From NCBI GenBank assembly GCA_000961725.1, contig LADS01000056.1, positions 1 through 64,000 on the forward strand: DNA of 64,000 nucleotides. The letters are read 5' to 3'. Position 1 is the first letter of the stretch. Each line of letters begins with the position of its first letter. The position numbers and the translations under genes are program-made. Below are positions 33,553 through 42,858 of this stretch, piece after piece. A model generated the notes under the pieces. It did no database searches, was not told the DNA's origin, and saw only the letters and a program-made list of their open reading frames with translations. Source of the DNA: Desulfobulbaceae bacterium BRH_c16a. Its GTDB lineage: Bacteria > Desulfobacterota > Desulfobulbia > Desulfobulbales > Desulfocapsaceae.

Positions 33553-34866
33553 ATGCAACGATTGGCTGAAAAACAGATTGCAGGCTGGAAAGACTCGTCG
33601 CGTCGCAAGCCACTCATAATTCGTGGGGCGCGCCAGGTTGGGAAAACATGGCTTGTTGAGAATGTTCCGGCAAAACAATTTAAGAGCTTTGTCAAAATAG
33701 ATCTGGAAAAACGTCGCGATCTTCACCCTCTTTTCGCTGAGAATCTTGAGCCTCGATCGATACTGAACCATCTGGAATTGACAACTGGTCGAATCATACC
33801 CGGCCAGACGCTTCTTTTCTTTGATGAGATCCAGGCTTGCCCGCGAGCATTAATGGCATTGCGCTATTTTTATGAAGAGATGCCGGAACTCCATGTTATA
33901 GCAGCCGGTTCATTGTTGGAGTTTGCCTTCGGCGAAATATCCATTCCTGTCGGTCGCGTCCAGTATCTGCATATGCATCCGATGACATTTTACGAATATC
34001 TTCTGGCAATGGGCAAAGAGCAGATGGCTGAATATACTCTCAATCAGCCGGATGACGTTGCAGGGTCTATCCAGGAAATCATTCTCAAGGAATTGCGGAT
34101 CTATTTCTTTGTTGGCGGCATGCCTGAATGTGTCAAGACCTATCGTGACTCTGGTTCCATGGTTGAAACCTTCCAAGTCCAATCAGAAATTCTGGACTCG
34201 TATCGCGATGATTTTTCCAAATACACACCCCATATCAATACGATCTGTCTGGATGCAGTTTTTTTGGGCGTGGCAAAAAGTATCGGAGAGCAATTAAAAT
34301 ATACACGTTTGAATGATGGTCATTCAAGCCAGATGAATCGCAAGGCGTTTGATCTGCTGGCCAAGGCGAAGGTCATTCATAAAATTCCGGCCTGTGATCC
34401 AAGTGGTTTGCCGTTAGGCGCAACAGCCAATCCCAAAAAATTCAAGGCATCCATGCTCGACATAGGGCTTATGCAGAGACTCTGCCAGGTGCCGGTTGAA
34501 CTGGAACTGCAGCAGGAAAATCTGCTGGCGATGTACCGTGGAAAACTTGCGGAACAATTTGTTGCCCAAGAACTACTGGCCTGGCATAGTTCAGAGTTAT
34601 TTTATTGGGCACGGGAGACCCGTGGCAGTAGTGCCGAGGTAGATTTTCTCGTTGTTCGGCAAGGAAAGATTTACCCGGTAGAGGTTAAATCGGGAGCAAG
34701 TGGGAGTTTGCGAAGTCTGCACCTTATGCTTGAAAAATATCAGAATTGTCCGCAAGGATTGGTACTTTATAGCGGTACAAGCAATAAATTATCTGACCAG
34801 AAGCTTCAATTCCTCCCATTATATTGTGTCTCGACGATTGGAGACCAACGACCGAACGTGGTTTGA
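33553..34866 (+). CDS. AAA ATPase with DUF4143 domain
   Basis: 437 residues. Walker A is RGARQVGKTWLV (about 23-34), Walker B FFDEIQACPRAL (about 90-101), with the typical AGSLLEFAF sensor strand and VGRVQYLHMHPMTFYEYL. The C-terminal DUF4143 part has ARETRGSSAEVDFLV and YPVEVKSG, a PD-(D/E)XK-like pattern (Glu-Val-Asp ... Glu-Val-Lys). These proteins are widespread on bacterial chromosomes and mobile elements and their role is not settled; some are tied to toxin-antitoxin or defence functions. It is monocistronic with its own promoters, AGGGAG lies upstream of ATG. Confidence 0.85.
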   Translation: MQRLAEKQIAGWKDSSRRKPLIIRGARQVGKTWLVENVPAKQFKSFVKIDLEKRRDLHPLFAENLEPRSILNHLELTTGRIIPGQTLLFFDEIQACPRALMALRYFYEEMPELHVIAAGSLLEFAFGEISIPVGRVQYLHMHPMTFYEYLLAMGKEQMAEYTLNQPDDVAGSIQEIILKELRIYFFVGGMPECVKTYRDSGSMVETFQVQSEILDSYRDDFSKYTPHINTICLDAVFLGVAKSIGEQLKYTRLNDGHSSQMNRKAFDLLAKAKVIHKIPACDPSGLPLGATANPKKFKASMLDIGLMQRLCQVPVELELQQENLLAMYRGKLAEQFVAQELLAWHSSELFYWARETRGSSAEVDFLVVRQGKIYPVEVKSGASGSLRSLHLMLEKYQNCPQGLVLYSGTSNKLSDQKLQFLPLYCVSTIGDQRPNVV

Positions 34867-34916
34867 GCCGGGAGAGTTGCATTTTCAATGAAGATTAGCG
34901 CCATTGAGAATGGGCC

Positions 34917-35243
34917 TCAGAAAAGCCCGTCGGAAGTGGCCGCTCCTTCTTGTTGTTTGTTATTAGAGTCCATAAAGGTCTCGATGAGTTGCTTGGATTG
35001 TTTTTCTGTGATTTCAGTAGATTGTGCAACGGTATTGACAAGTTCTTTTTTTGTCGTATCTATTTCACAGTAGAAAGAGTTTTTGTTCTTGATGATTTTT
35101 TGTCCTGGCTGTAATGGTTCGGTTCCATTTGTCTGTTTTTGAAGATTGTAAGGGGCATCAATATGACTGAGAAAAGTCTTTTTGGTAATATGAATTTCAA
35201 TAGAACAGTTTTTGAAGAGCATAAAAAACCGCGGCAACCTCAA
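34917..35243 (-). CDS. Small protein with an HU/IHF-like helical segment
   Basis: 108 residues if the ATG at 35243 is used, but that start overlaps the opposite-strand gene at 35163 and is uncertain. The last 45 residues contain TTKKELVNTVAQSTEITEKQ SKQLIETFMDSN, which resembles the first two helices of HU/IHF proteins (KKELV ... LTKKQA ... FLD). The DNA-binding beta arms are absent because the protein ends soon after. It could be a decayed HU or a helical dimerisation module. There is a convergent arrangement with the DUF4143 gene. Confidence 0.35.
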   Translation of the reverse strand: MRLPRFFMLFKNCSIEIHITKKTFLSHIDAPYNLQKQTNGTEPLQPGQKIIKNKNSFYCEIDTTKKELVNTVAQSTEITEKQSKQLIETFMDSNNKQQEGAATSDGLF

Positions 35244-35375
35244 TGGAAGAAGCCGGTTAAAGAGTCTTTTTATGATTGTGATGACCCAAGAGCCCCATGG
35301 GATGCTTACCTGGATGACCCAGCATATTGTAATGTGTCGGGGAATATTTTCTATAGCGACCCAACTGATGATTAG
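35163..35375 (+). CDS. Small protein of unknown function
   Basis: 70 residues from the ATG at 35163, preceded by AAGGGG; an upstream in-frame ATG at 35139 has no ribosome-binding site. Composition is rich in Asp, Pro, Trp and Lys (KPRQPQWKKPVKESFYDCDD, then PRAPWDAYLDDPAYC), without membrane segment or recognised motif. It is convergent with the traG gene, with 2 bases between the stops. Confidence 0.45.
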   Translation: MTEKSLFGNMNFNRTVFEEHKKPRQPQWKKPVKESFYDCDDPRAPWDAYLDDPAYCNVSGNIFYSDPTDD

Positions 35376-35377
35376 CC

Positions 35378-38300
35378 TTATTTTCTAGGGAGATTATCTC
35401 CAGGCAGATTTTCTATCTTATCATTGAAAGCATTACTTAGAAATGTTCCTGATACTGTTTTGTTGTCTCCACTGGCAACAACTCCATCCTTAAAAACTAA
35501 TGGATGTTCATTTATGCTGTTTATAATGCCATTCTCCATCTGATTTTGTATAAATGGTTCTAATGTTGTTCTCCGCTCAATTTGTTCCCGCCTCTCTTCT
35601 GCCTTATCAATAATTATTTGGCCTTCTACTTCTGGCCCGACTAAAGGAGCATGATTGTCCGCAGGATGACCGCCAAAATCTCCAGTGCCGACACCATCCG
35701 TCCGCCCACTCGCTGTATTTGCCCCTGACATTACCTGTCCTTGGACATTTGCCATTCCTCCGCCGACCTCACTTCTGTTTGCATCAATGGTAGTATCCGC
35801 CTGAGCTTTTCCGTCACCCCAAGTATAATTACCACTATTAAGGAATCTTTGTTGATGGTCGTGTAATTGATTCATGCCGGCCGCTCCGCCTGTAGCCATG
35901 TGATTGAGGGCAGCACCTGCTTTGTCGATATTTTCAGGGCTACTTGAACCGTAGCGATCATTTGCATACCAACCAACAAAGGCAGTTGTAGCGTCGGCCC
36001 CCGTTGTTTCAGTTGTACGGGTCATGTTGCTGGCCTCTTTCATATATGAAGCTGCTTCGGTCGCACCGATTTTATTTGCCAGATTTGTTCCAAAAGTAAG
36101 CCCCTGGCCGCTACCAAATGTTTCTGCAATAGCCCTTTCACGAACACGCCCCTCTGTTTCCTTAATGGCTTCACCTGTGTTTTGATCTACAACAAAGGAT
36201 TTAGCTTCACCATCCTTACCCACAGTTTGTACTCTATATCCACCACTTATCGGAGATATGCCTGTTACTCCCATAGAACCGGCAAGAATTTCCTGGGTGT
36301 CTTTACTCAGATTCCGGGTGAAACCAGATTTATCATTGATTGCCCGTCCCCATTCCGAGGATTCAGCGTTAGCCAGTTTTTCATTATAGCCACGGGACAC
36401 GTTACTGGTGCGACTATCGGATTGCAGCTGGCTCCTCATCTTGTCCCAACTCTCATTCGTGCCAAGGGCATGAGCGGCCTTTTCTGTATTGATATGTGCG
36501 TTCTGTTCTGCAAGAGCCATAGGAGACATCCCATTTATACTGGCAGAGGTGAGATTGGTGCCGCCATGACCGTCCGAAGTAAAACTACCTTTCCCCCATG
36601 CGCCGTTAAGATTCTCTACACCAGCCCCACCAGCCCCGAAGGTTGTACCTGCCATTGTAGAACCACTTGGCATGACAGCATTCGTTTTGCCCTGGGTTGC
36701 TTGTCCGTCAGGGGCAAGAGAAACCGATGCTTGACCGGCTGCTGTTCCTGCCTGTTGGTTAAAGCTATGCTTCATCTCTGCATAGTCGGCATCCGAAGTC
36801 CCTTGTGGGATTTGCCCTGCTTGTGTCAAGGCGTTCCTGGCGTTCACAGAGGAATTGTACCCACCGACCGGACTATGGACACTATTGAAAGCCTCTGCCG
36901 AGGCCATGTTGGAAAACCTATGCTGTGGCATACCTTCCAAATTCCCTGATGCTTTAAGCTGCTGGCTCATGGCCGCTGAGGTGCCTTCTGGAGTCATCAA
37001 GGCTCCGGCGGCTCCACCTGCACCGCTTACCGCACCGCTCAAGCTCCCGGCCATCATTGCCAGGGCATGACCACCAAATTTAATCAGCATCATGGTGAAG
37101 AGACTTGCCAGCATGATACCCGACGAGCGGATAATGCCGAACATGCTCAGCATCTTTTCAGATAATGAAGGAAAGGCAGCCATCGAATAAACGCCTAAAG
37201 ATGACTGGCGCATCTCTTCAAAGGCGTATTGTGCGTAATCCATTGCCGCAGTATGAACAACTGCATCAGTGATGCCCCAGATGGTGAGGAAACAGAAAAA
37301 GCCGAACATGGCTGAAAGGGCCTTGCCGACAACAGGTGTCGGCAAGAATAAGGCCAGGAACGGAATCATGCCAATGGCAATGGCAGTCATGATCGCCTTG
37401 ATAATCGGTATCCATTCGTTCATGGCAATACCAATACCAACACCCTGCGAGGTGATCTTCCGGTTTGCCTCCATGAGCATTGCAGTTTCTACATCATCCT
37501 GATAGTAGAAAGTATAAAGAATTTCTGAGATTTGTCGTTGCTGGATGAGCTTCTCCGGTAGGACAGTATTACCCGTTGTGAATCTCAAAGTGCTGGTTAT
37601 GAGGTCTTTACAGGTAGTATATTCAAGAGCATTGCTGGGATCAAAAGAAGCCTTGCCGCATGTCTTCCTGAGTGCTTCCGCATAATTAGTGGTATTTTGA
37701 AAAATTGGCCGGATAAGGTTCCATGCTTCGGTACAGGTTTTTGTTACACCGGCCGGTTCAGTCGAATCATAATAAACTGTATAGATTGCAGGGTGTACTG
37801 CCTTGCCAAGTTCAGTCAAGAAATCGGTGGTGTCATTGCGGAGAGTATCAAGAGATAAAGTTGTTCCGGGCCGCATCAGTTCAAAAGTCACACAATCCTT
37901 GGCATAGCGTATCAGACTTGTTCTGAGGTGATTATCTTTGATGTATGAGTTTCTAACCGACTCCAAGGTTTTGAAACCTATGCCACCAGCACCTCTGGAG
38001 TATTCTGAATCGGGAGCGGAGGCTGTATCGATAATCTCAACCAGCCCTCTTTCGATTTTGTTCAGCACACCGGCAGTAAAGACAACAGCATCAGGGATTC
38101 CACCAATAGTCTGAAATCTATTGAGCGTTGGGTCATAAACCGTGATATTCCCCTTGGGAACAAACAGGCCAAAATAGAGAATTATCCCGAAGAAAATAGG
38201 TACTGTCCAGATTAATGGGGTGGCTCTCCCGCCATTGGACACCTGGGCAAGCCAAGATATTGCTCCTGCAAGAAAGCCCATAACCGTTACTACTGCAAAT

Positions 38301-38494
38301 AAACCAATGTATCCGGCATCACTGAAGATCAGGGCCAGTCGGGTAAAGGCTTGCGTAATCGGGCCAAAACCGCCGTAGGTATAGTATTCCATGTCCATAG
38401 CAAAGGCAGGAGTGACATAGAATATGGTTGCAACCAGCGATACCAGACACAAAATGGCAGGGAATTTGATAGGAGTTTCTTTCATTGGTTTCAA
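35378..38494 (-). CDS. traG: TraG-type mating-pair stabilisation protein
   Basis: 1038 residues, last gene of the F-type secretion operon. The N-terminal third is membrane-embedded: helices near residues 12-32, 60-80 and 88-110, then a periplasmic loop, and several helices around 355-480 (AIMTAIAIGMIPFLALFLP, ALSAMFGFFCFLTIWGI). The rest is a long Gly/Ala/Asn/Ser-rich cytoplasmic or translocated tail. In F, the N-terminus is needed for pilus assembly and the C-terminal part for mating aggregate stability. Size and layout agree with the family. A periplasmic signal-like start (CLVSLVATIFYVTPAFA) is visible. Confidence 0.85.
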   Translation of the reverse strand: MKPMKETPIKFPAILCLVSLVATIFYVTPAFAMDMEYYTYGGFGPITQAFTRLALIFSDAGYIGLFAVVTVMGFLAGAISWLAQVSNGGRATPLIWTVPIFFGIILYFGLFVPKGNITVYDPTLNRFQTIGGIPDAVVFTAGVLNKIERGLVEIIDTASAPDSEYSRGAGGIGFKTLESVRNSYIKDNHLRTSLIRYAKDCVTFELMRPGTTLSLDTLRNDTTDFLTELGKAVHPAIYTVYYDSTEPAGVTKTCTEAWNLIRPIFQNTTNYAEALRKTCGKASFDPSNALEYTTCKDLITSTLRFTTGNTVLPEKLIQQRQISEILYTFYYQDDVETAMLMEANRKITSQGVGIGIAMNEWIPIIKAIMTAIAIGMIPFLALFLPTPVVGKALSAMFGFFCFLTIWGITDAVVHTAAMDYAQYAFEEMRQSSLGVYSMAAFPSLSEKMLSMFGIIRSSGIMLASLFTMMLIKFGGHALAMMAGSLSGAVSGAGGAAGALMTPEGTSAAMSQQLKASGNLEGMPQHRFSNMASAEAFNSVHSPVGGYNSSVNARNALTQAGQIPQGTSDADYAEMKHSFNQQAGTAAGQASVSLAPDGQATQGKTNAVMPSGSTMAGTTFGAGGAGVENLNGAWGKGSFTSDGHGGTNLTSASINGMSPMALAEQNAHINTEKAAHALGTNESWDKMRSQLQSDSRTSNVSRGYNEKLANAESSEWGRAINDKSGFTRNLSKDTQEILAGSMGVTGISPISGGYRVQTVGKDGEAKSFVVDQNTGEAIKETEGRVRERAIAETFGSGQGLTFGTNLANKIGATEAASYMKEASNMTRTTETTGADATTAFVGWYANDRYGSSSPENIDKAGAALNHMATGGAAGMNQLHDHQQRFLNSGNYTWGDGKAQADTTIDANRSEVGGGMANVQGQVMSGANTASGRTDGVGTGDFGGHPADNHAPLVGPEVEGQIIIDKAEERREQIERRTTLEPFIQNQMENGIINSINEHPLVFKDGVVASGDNKTVSGTFLSNAFNDKIENLPGDNLPRK

Positions 38495-38531
38495 CTATTG
38501 TAGTGATCGCCAGATACTTTTCTAAGAGTGG

Positions 38532-39140
38532 TTATTTTTCACCGTAATTACGGTTATAGTAGGCTCTGACATCCTCCTCATTGCTGATTACTCCTCCCTT
38601 TTCATCTTTCATATTTCTTGCACCAACGACATTAACCTTCTCTTCCAACACCTGAGTTTCATCAAAAATGTACGCCTTGGCGAGTTCGGCGGTATTATCG
38701 TGAAAAGTTGGTTGCCGGCCCACAACTGGCCTTGTCCCTGCCCGGTCTTGTCGGTATTCTGCGTATTCTGCGGCTTGTCCGAACATCTGGTTTTGCATGT
38801 CAGTCACTGTTTGCTGACATGCCTGTTGCTCCGCGGGGTCTCTGTATTGTGAGCACTCCTGGGATTTTTGATTTATAGCAGCTTGCTGGCTTTCCTGAGT
38901 TTGTTGTTGCGCCCGATCTTCTTGATTTTTTTGGTTGTCCCATGCTCGTTGATCTGCAATCGCTTGATTGTATGCCGCTAAATCGGCCAGGTATTGATTA
39001 TATTCAGCTTTTCGACCTTCAAAATACTGCCGCATCTGTGGGGTTGTAGTTTGCCCTTCCTGAAAATCCGGATTTTCTCCAAAACTCAGGATGGGAACTG
39101 TGGATGCTAAAATTAAAAAAAGAAAAATTGTTTTTTTCAT
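38532..39140 (-). CDS. Exported Gln-rich protein between traH and traG
   Basis: 202 residues from ATG at 39140, chosen because AAAGGAG lies upstream; a longer reading from 39221 overlaps traH. Signal peptide at 1-22 (KKTIFLFLILASTVPILSFG). The mature part has a long Gln/Asn/Ala-rich, probably coiled-coil, stretch (about 50-140) with three Cys in CSQYRDPAEQQACQQ. No F-system counterpart is recognised. It sits where other systems have additional pilus-assembly genes, so an envelope role in mating is likely but unproven. Confidence 0.6.
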   Translation of the reverse strand: MKKTIFLFLILASTVPILSFGENPDFQEGQTTTPQMRQYFEGRKAEYNQYLADLAAYNQAIADQRAWDNQKNQEDRAQQQTQESQQAAINQKSQECSQYRDPAEQQACQQTVTDMQNQMFGQAAEYAEYRQDRAGTRPVVGRQPTFHDNTAELAKAYIFDETQVLEEKVNVVGARNMKDEKGGVISNEEDVRAYYNRNYGEK

Positions 39141-39183
39141 ATTTCCATTCTCCTTTGATTTCCAAATCCCTTTGTGTCGGGGT

Positions 39184-40626
39184 TCAATTCGATTGAAACC
39201 TTGCGAGCACATTCTTCCCAAACCTCTGGGTGACTTCTTTATTCATCCGGCTTTCAAGGTCTTGCATGTGATCCAGATAGCTTAAAATGGCATTCATTTC
39301 TGATGTCGAGGCGATATAACTGGCTTTGGCCCCTTCTTTTAACTGTTGGATTTTCTCCAACATGAGGGAAAGGTCCTGACTGGCATTTTCCGCAAAAATA
39401 ACAGCGGCACATGTATCTGGGCTACCAGACGACCCCGAAGCCTTTTTTTCCAAAACTTCTCTGGCTTTTCTGGCAATCATTTCCGCCCGAATATACAAAT
39501 CCGAGATCATTTGCAGGCTGTAAGCAGAAGCGGTTATGTCGGCCAAGCCGCTTATGGTTGCACCTTCCGTCCTGGTGCCAACGGCACTTTTGAGAATAGG
39601 TAATGGAGACAACGGATTAGAGTCCATAAAAGCTGTCTCTGTCGCTGTGAATGTACCTTTGGTGCGTAATTTGTCGGCTATACTCATCAACTGAGTTTTC
39701 ACATAAGCTCCCATATCCTTATTGCCATCAGTAACCTGCGAACATTGGCCGGTAGAGCTTTTGATGTAAATATCACCATTGGCAATGGATTTGATCGAAT
39801 CAGTATTATTTTCTGAACATGGCGGCATGTAAGAAATTTTGTATGCCTCAGCCGCTCCCGACAATTTAAGATCACCAACCAGACCACGAATGAGATCAAT
39901 ATGCGCCCCGGGTATAGACATTTTGGCTCCGACATTAGCGAGCATCGAATCGCCGCTTAAAAACAAATCCATTACATCTGCGTTACATCCCGAGGTTACA
40001 GCGGATACATCACCAGATGAAACGGCACCACCGCTTGCTTGTTCTGCTGTTGTCAGGTCTGTCCACATTTCCGATACACCGCTGACTAATTTGTTTTCTT
40101 TGACCGCAGTACCGAGTCTTTCCTTCATCTCTTCACCGGAATGAAAACCATTCTCGTCGGCTACAATTCCAACCAATGATTTAGCTGCCGCACATTCGTC
40201 TATCTGCATCTGGTTGAGTGCGTCAGATAGAGCTTCAAAGTTTTTAATCGTGTTGGCGCATTGCTCACAGAGAGTTTTAAGTGCCAGATCGAAGGCCACC
40301 CCTGCGGCATTTGACAAGATTGCCTGGAGCTTATCCACCAGATAATCAGAGTCCATAAACGAGAAACCACCCATAAACACATCAATACCACCGCAGCCGC
40401 TTTTTACTTTTGGCGTTTCGAGAGTAACCGGATAATCGGCGGTACTTTTCCAGCGACCGGAAAAACTGCCGGCGGAATAATATCCCCGCTGTTGCCCTTC
40501 AAAATAACCGGACTGAGTTGAATTGCTCTGTTGCAACCAATCGTCCACCCAACCAGCTTGAGCAACTTGGCCTGATATTGGACTTAGCAAACTCACGGAT
40601 AAAGCAAAGATCATCTTTTTCATCAT
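39184..40626 (-). CDS. traH: TraH-type conjugative assembly protein
   Basis: 480 residues with a signal peptide (KKMIFALSVSLLSPISGQVAQA). Family features are the early GWVDDWLQQS segment, GCGGIDVFMGGFSFMD (about residues 77-92), and CEQCANTIKNFE (about 125-136). C-terminal part is helical with probable coiled coil. TraH lies in the periplasm/outer membrane and helps F-like pilus extension. The first ATG at 40626 overlaps the traF stop by 4 bases, so the genes are coupled. Confidence 0.9.
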   Translation of the reverse strand: MMKKMIFALSVSLLSPISGQVAQAGWVDDWLQQSNSTQSGYFEGQQRGYYSAGSFSGRWKSTADYPVTLETPKVKSGCGGIDVFMGGFSFMDSDYLVDKLQAILSNAAGVAFDLALKTLCEQCANTIKNFEALSDALNQMQIDECAAAKSLVGIVADENGFHSGEEMKERLGTAVKENKLVSGVSEMWTDLTTAEQASGGAVSSGDVSAVTSGCNADVMDLFLSGDSMLANVGAKMSIPGAHIDLIRGLVGDLKLSGAAEAYKISYMPPCSENNTDSIKSIANGDIYIKSSTGQCSQVTDGNKDMGAYVKTQLMSIADKLRTKGTFTATETAFMDSNPLSPLPILKSAVGTRTEGATISGLADITASAYSLQMISDLYIRAEMIARKAREVLEKKASGSSGSPDTCAAVIFAENASQDLSLMLEKIQQLKEGAKASYIASTSEMNAILSYLDHMQDLESRMNKEVTQRFGKNVLARFQSN

Positions 40627-41561
40627 CTTTCCCTCCAGGGCTGTTCTTCTGTCTCTAAAATTGCATCTGGGTCAAGTGCGCCGCCTTTTTGATAATCATA
40701 CGTCTGGAAGGTATCTATGTTCGTTTCTCCGCCCATATAGCGGATGGCCTGATACAGTTTCCGCTCCATTTCCGATAGAGCCACTACCCCGACTGATATC
40801 GGCATGGATTGTTCTGTTCCATTTTTGATGAGAACCAAGGTTGGAGTGGTAGTGATGTTAAACCGTGCCGCCAAAGTGCTGTGCTGGCCGATATCAATGG
40901 GTTTGATCTGCCAGCCGTATTTTTCTACAAAATAAGTAAGAATGGCCGCTTGCTTATCACAGAATCCGCAGCCCTGGCTTACAAAAAACAGCAAGGCATG
41001 ATTTTCACGAGCAGCCTGAATGGTGCCCGATATTTCCTTTTGTTGCTCCTGTACCCTGGCCGATATACCGGGTGTCGTTGTCGGATAAACCTGATTGATA
41101 TTGAATTTATCGCTGTATTTTTGAGTGACGAATTTTGTGGCATTGGCATAAGCCAGAGCCTTCCGACGAGCCACATCCTGCATGATAAGATATTCCAGAA
41201 TGTTCTTCTCATTCGGGGTTTGTACCGCTTTTTTTTGCACTCCATTCAACAGCCCTTGAAATTCGTCCGGATGTAAATCCCAAATTTCTTTGATGGTGTA
41301 GTTGTCCATCGACGGATTTTTCTTCTCAAATGCCTTTGGTCCGGCCTCTCGTGTTATGGTTGATTTGTTATGGCTATCAGATTCCTCCGGTACTCCTACA
41401 GGCGGGTCGTGATACCAGAACCAACCTTCTTTGGCGGTTTTATAGAAAGCTGGTTCCGGCGAAAGAACCTCTTCGGCCAAGGCCTTTGTCGTCATGGTGA
41501 TGACCAGAAGCCAACAACATAGCCAGCTACCAATAATCCCGTTACCAAAGCCGGTTACCAA
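40623..41561 (-). CDS. traF: TraF-type thioredoxin-fold protein with CGFC motif
   Basis: 312 residues, N-terminal signal region about 8-30. The N-terminal half has the TraF mark FYKTAKEGWFWYHDPP. The C-terminal half is a thioredoxin fold with an active-type CGFC at about 198-201 and a cis-Pro region (FNITTTPTLVLI). TraF of F lacks CxxC, whereas other systems keep one, so this version may itself act in disulphide formation in the Cys-containing TraH, TraU and pilus proteins. Overlaps the peptidase gene by 7 bases. Confidence 0.9.
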   Translation of the reverse strand: MVTGFGNGIIGSWLCCWLLVITMTTKALAEEVLSPEPAFYKTAKEGWFWYHDPPVGVPEESDSHNKSTITREAGPKAFEKKNPSMDNYTIKEIWDLHPDEFQGLLNGVQKKAVQTPNEKNILEYLIMQDVARRKALAYANATKFVTQKYSDKFNINQVYPTTTPGISARVQEQQKEISGTIQAARENHALLFFVSQGCGFCDKQAAILTYFVEKYGWQIKPIDIGQHSTLAARFNITTTPTLVLIKNGTEQSMPISVGVVALSEMERKLYQAIRYMGGETNIDTFQTYDYQKGGALDPDAILETEEQPWRER

Positions 41562-42100
41562 AGCGGTAAAGCCTTATGAAGAATTTTGCCTGCATCAACA
41601 AATCCAAAATATTTGCTGTCGTAACTGCGAGGGTTCGTGCCGATCATGAAGAAGTTTTTTTCCGGTACAATCCCTGAATATTGAAATTGAGGCAAAGGAC
41701 GCTTGAGGCTATCGGCTTCCAACGCCTTGCCGACAAAAACACCCTGGCAGAAGAATTGCCCTTGGGCATCTCGGGTAAGCGTTTCACCTGGAGCGCAGCC
41801 AACTTTTTTTATCAGCTTGTCGAGTCTGTTGTTCAACATTGGCTTGGCATGTTTTTCCACTTCTTCTTTGCTCCCTTGAAAAACGAGATAATCGCCATTT
41901 CTGATTTTATCCGGATTGTATCCCGTCATGAAAAAAAGCCTATGGTCGAGTGAATCGCTGAGTGCGACAATGAGCCGTCCAGGGATGAATGACCCCAGCA
42001 ACATGGCAACTAGAAAAACCATTGCCACGGTCTTTTCCCAGCGAGTCAACCCGAAGAAAAAACCCGCCAACCGGCTATTTAGGAGAAATCTCAGTACCAT
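41555..42100 (-). CDS. Conjugal S26-type signal peptidase
   Basis: 181 residues with a membrane anchor near residues 25-45 (TVAMVFLVAMLLGSFIPG). The S26 pattern is present: SDSLDHRLFFMTGYNPDKIRNGDYLVF (candidate catalytic Ser in the LSDSLDHRLF box), KKVGCAPGETL (Lys box) and FMIGTNPRSYDSKYFGFV (the GTN-x-SYDSRYFG box). The same type of gene (TrhF/TraF of P-type) occurs in many conjugation operons, where it matures the pilin or other exported proteins. Located between trbI and traF with small overlaps on both sides. Confidence 0.8.
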   Translation of the reverse strand: MVLRFLLNSRLAGFFFGLTRWEKTVAMVFLVAMLLGSFIPGRLIVALSDSLDHRLFFMTGYNPDKIRNGDYLVFQGSKEEVEKHAKPMLNNRLDKLIKKVGCAPGETLTRDAQGQFFCQGVFVGKALEADSLKRPLPQFQYSGIVPEKNFFMIGTNPRSYDSKYFGFVDAGKILHKALPLW

Positions 42101-42440
42101 TTCGCATCACCACATCTTTCAAAAGTATGACGTGCCGGCTCTTTTCCGCTTCTGCATTGAGAAGAGCTTCTGTCCTGTCCAAGTTTGATTTGAATTGCTC
42201 TTCCGTCATTTCACCTGCTTTTATCAAAGCCGTTTGCTCCCGCAGATAGCCATTGAGGTCAAAGGTCAAAATCTTCTGGGCAAGGAACTGATCGTATCCC
42301 CAGATCGCACCACCTACGATCAGAATCGTGATGACAATTATTTCCAAATAGCCGGGAGTTGTTTTTGGGGTTTCTGCTACTGGTGCTTTTGCTGTGAGTG
42401 TTTTTTCTTCACCAGGAGTTTTTGTTATTTCTTCTGTCAT
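42075..42440 (-). CDS. trbI: TrbI-type inner-membrane protein (F type)
   Basis: 121 residues from ATG at 42440, chosen because the longer reading from 42545 begins inside the iteron region. A single membrane helix at about 32-49 (YLEIIVITILIVGGAIWGY) follows a cytoplasmic acidic N-terminus. The periplasmic part has FDLNGYLREQTALIKAGEMTEEQ and a conserved VVMRNGTEIS end typical of F TrbI. TrbI affects pilus retraction in F. The stop codon overlaps the peptidase start by 26 bases. It lies directly after the iteron array, an unusual neighbour. Confidence 0.75.
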   Translation of the reverse strand: MTEEITKTPGEEKTLTAKAPVAETPKTTPGYLEIIVITILIVGGAIWGYDQFLAQKILTFDLNGYLREQTALIKAGEMTEEQFKSNLDRTEALLNAEAEKSRHVILLKDVVMRNGTEISPK

Positions 42441-42547
42441 GCTTTCTTCTTTTCTTTTTAATAATCTTTTAAGAACTTTTGCCGACTTCAAATTCACCAA
42501 ATAACATGTTGTTTTAACGCTTTTTTTTGATGGTAAAAAAAACAAGC

Positions 42548-42858
42548 TTGCTACCGCTATGCCATGGTCGTGCTACCGTTATGCCATACTCATTGCTACC
42601 GCTATGCCATACCTTGCTACCGCTATGCCATACCCTTGCTACCGCTATGCCATGCCTTTGCTACCGCTATGCCATATCCTTGCTACCGCTATGCCATGCC
42701 TTTGCTACCGTTATGCCATACCTTTGCGGCCACTATGCCATGCCTTTGCTACCGCTATGCCATACTCATTGCTACCGCTATGCCATGCCCTTGCTACCGC
42801 TATGCCATACCTTTGTGACCGTTATGCCATACCCATTGCTACCGCTATGCCATACCCT
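42548..42858. repeat. Iteron array: 14 units of 22-base period, candidate oriV
   Basis: Units of the core GCTACCGCTATGCCAT start at 42550, 42572, 42595, 42616, 42638, 42660, 42682, 42704, 42726, 42748, 42771, 42793, 42815 and 42838. Step is 21-23 bases (mostly 22). Units 9 and 13 are diverged (GCGGCCACTATGCCAT, GTGACCGTTATGCCAT), and spacers vary (CCTT, CCCTT, CTCATT). The array ends at the stop codon of the TrfA-like gene. A 22-base step is the same as in the iterons bound by TrfA in IncP plasmids. Confidence 0.9.

Noticed and set aside
36182..36949. 255-residue frame on the plus strand
   Set aside because: Antisense to traG, no recognisable protein; traG has clear family features.
42548..42858. 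CRISPR array
   Set aside because: Period is 22 bases with 4-7-base spacers that are nearly alike; no unique spacers of 25-40 bases.
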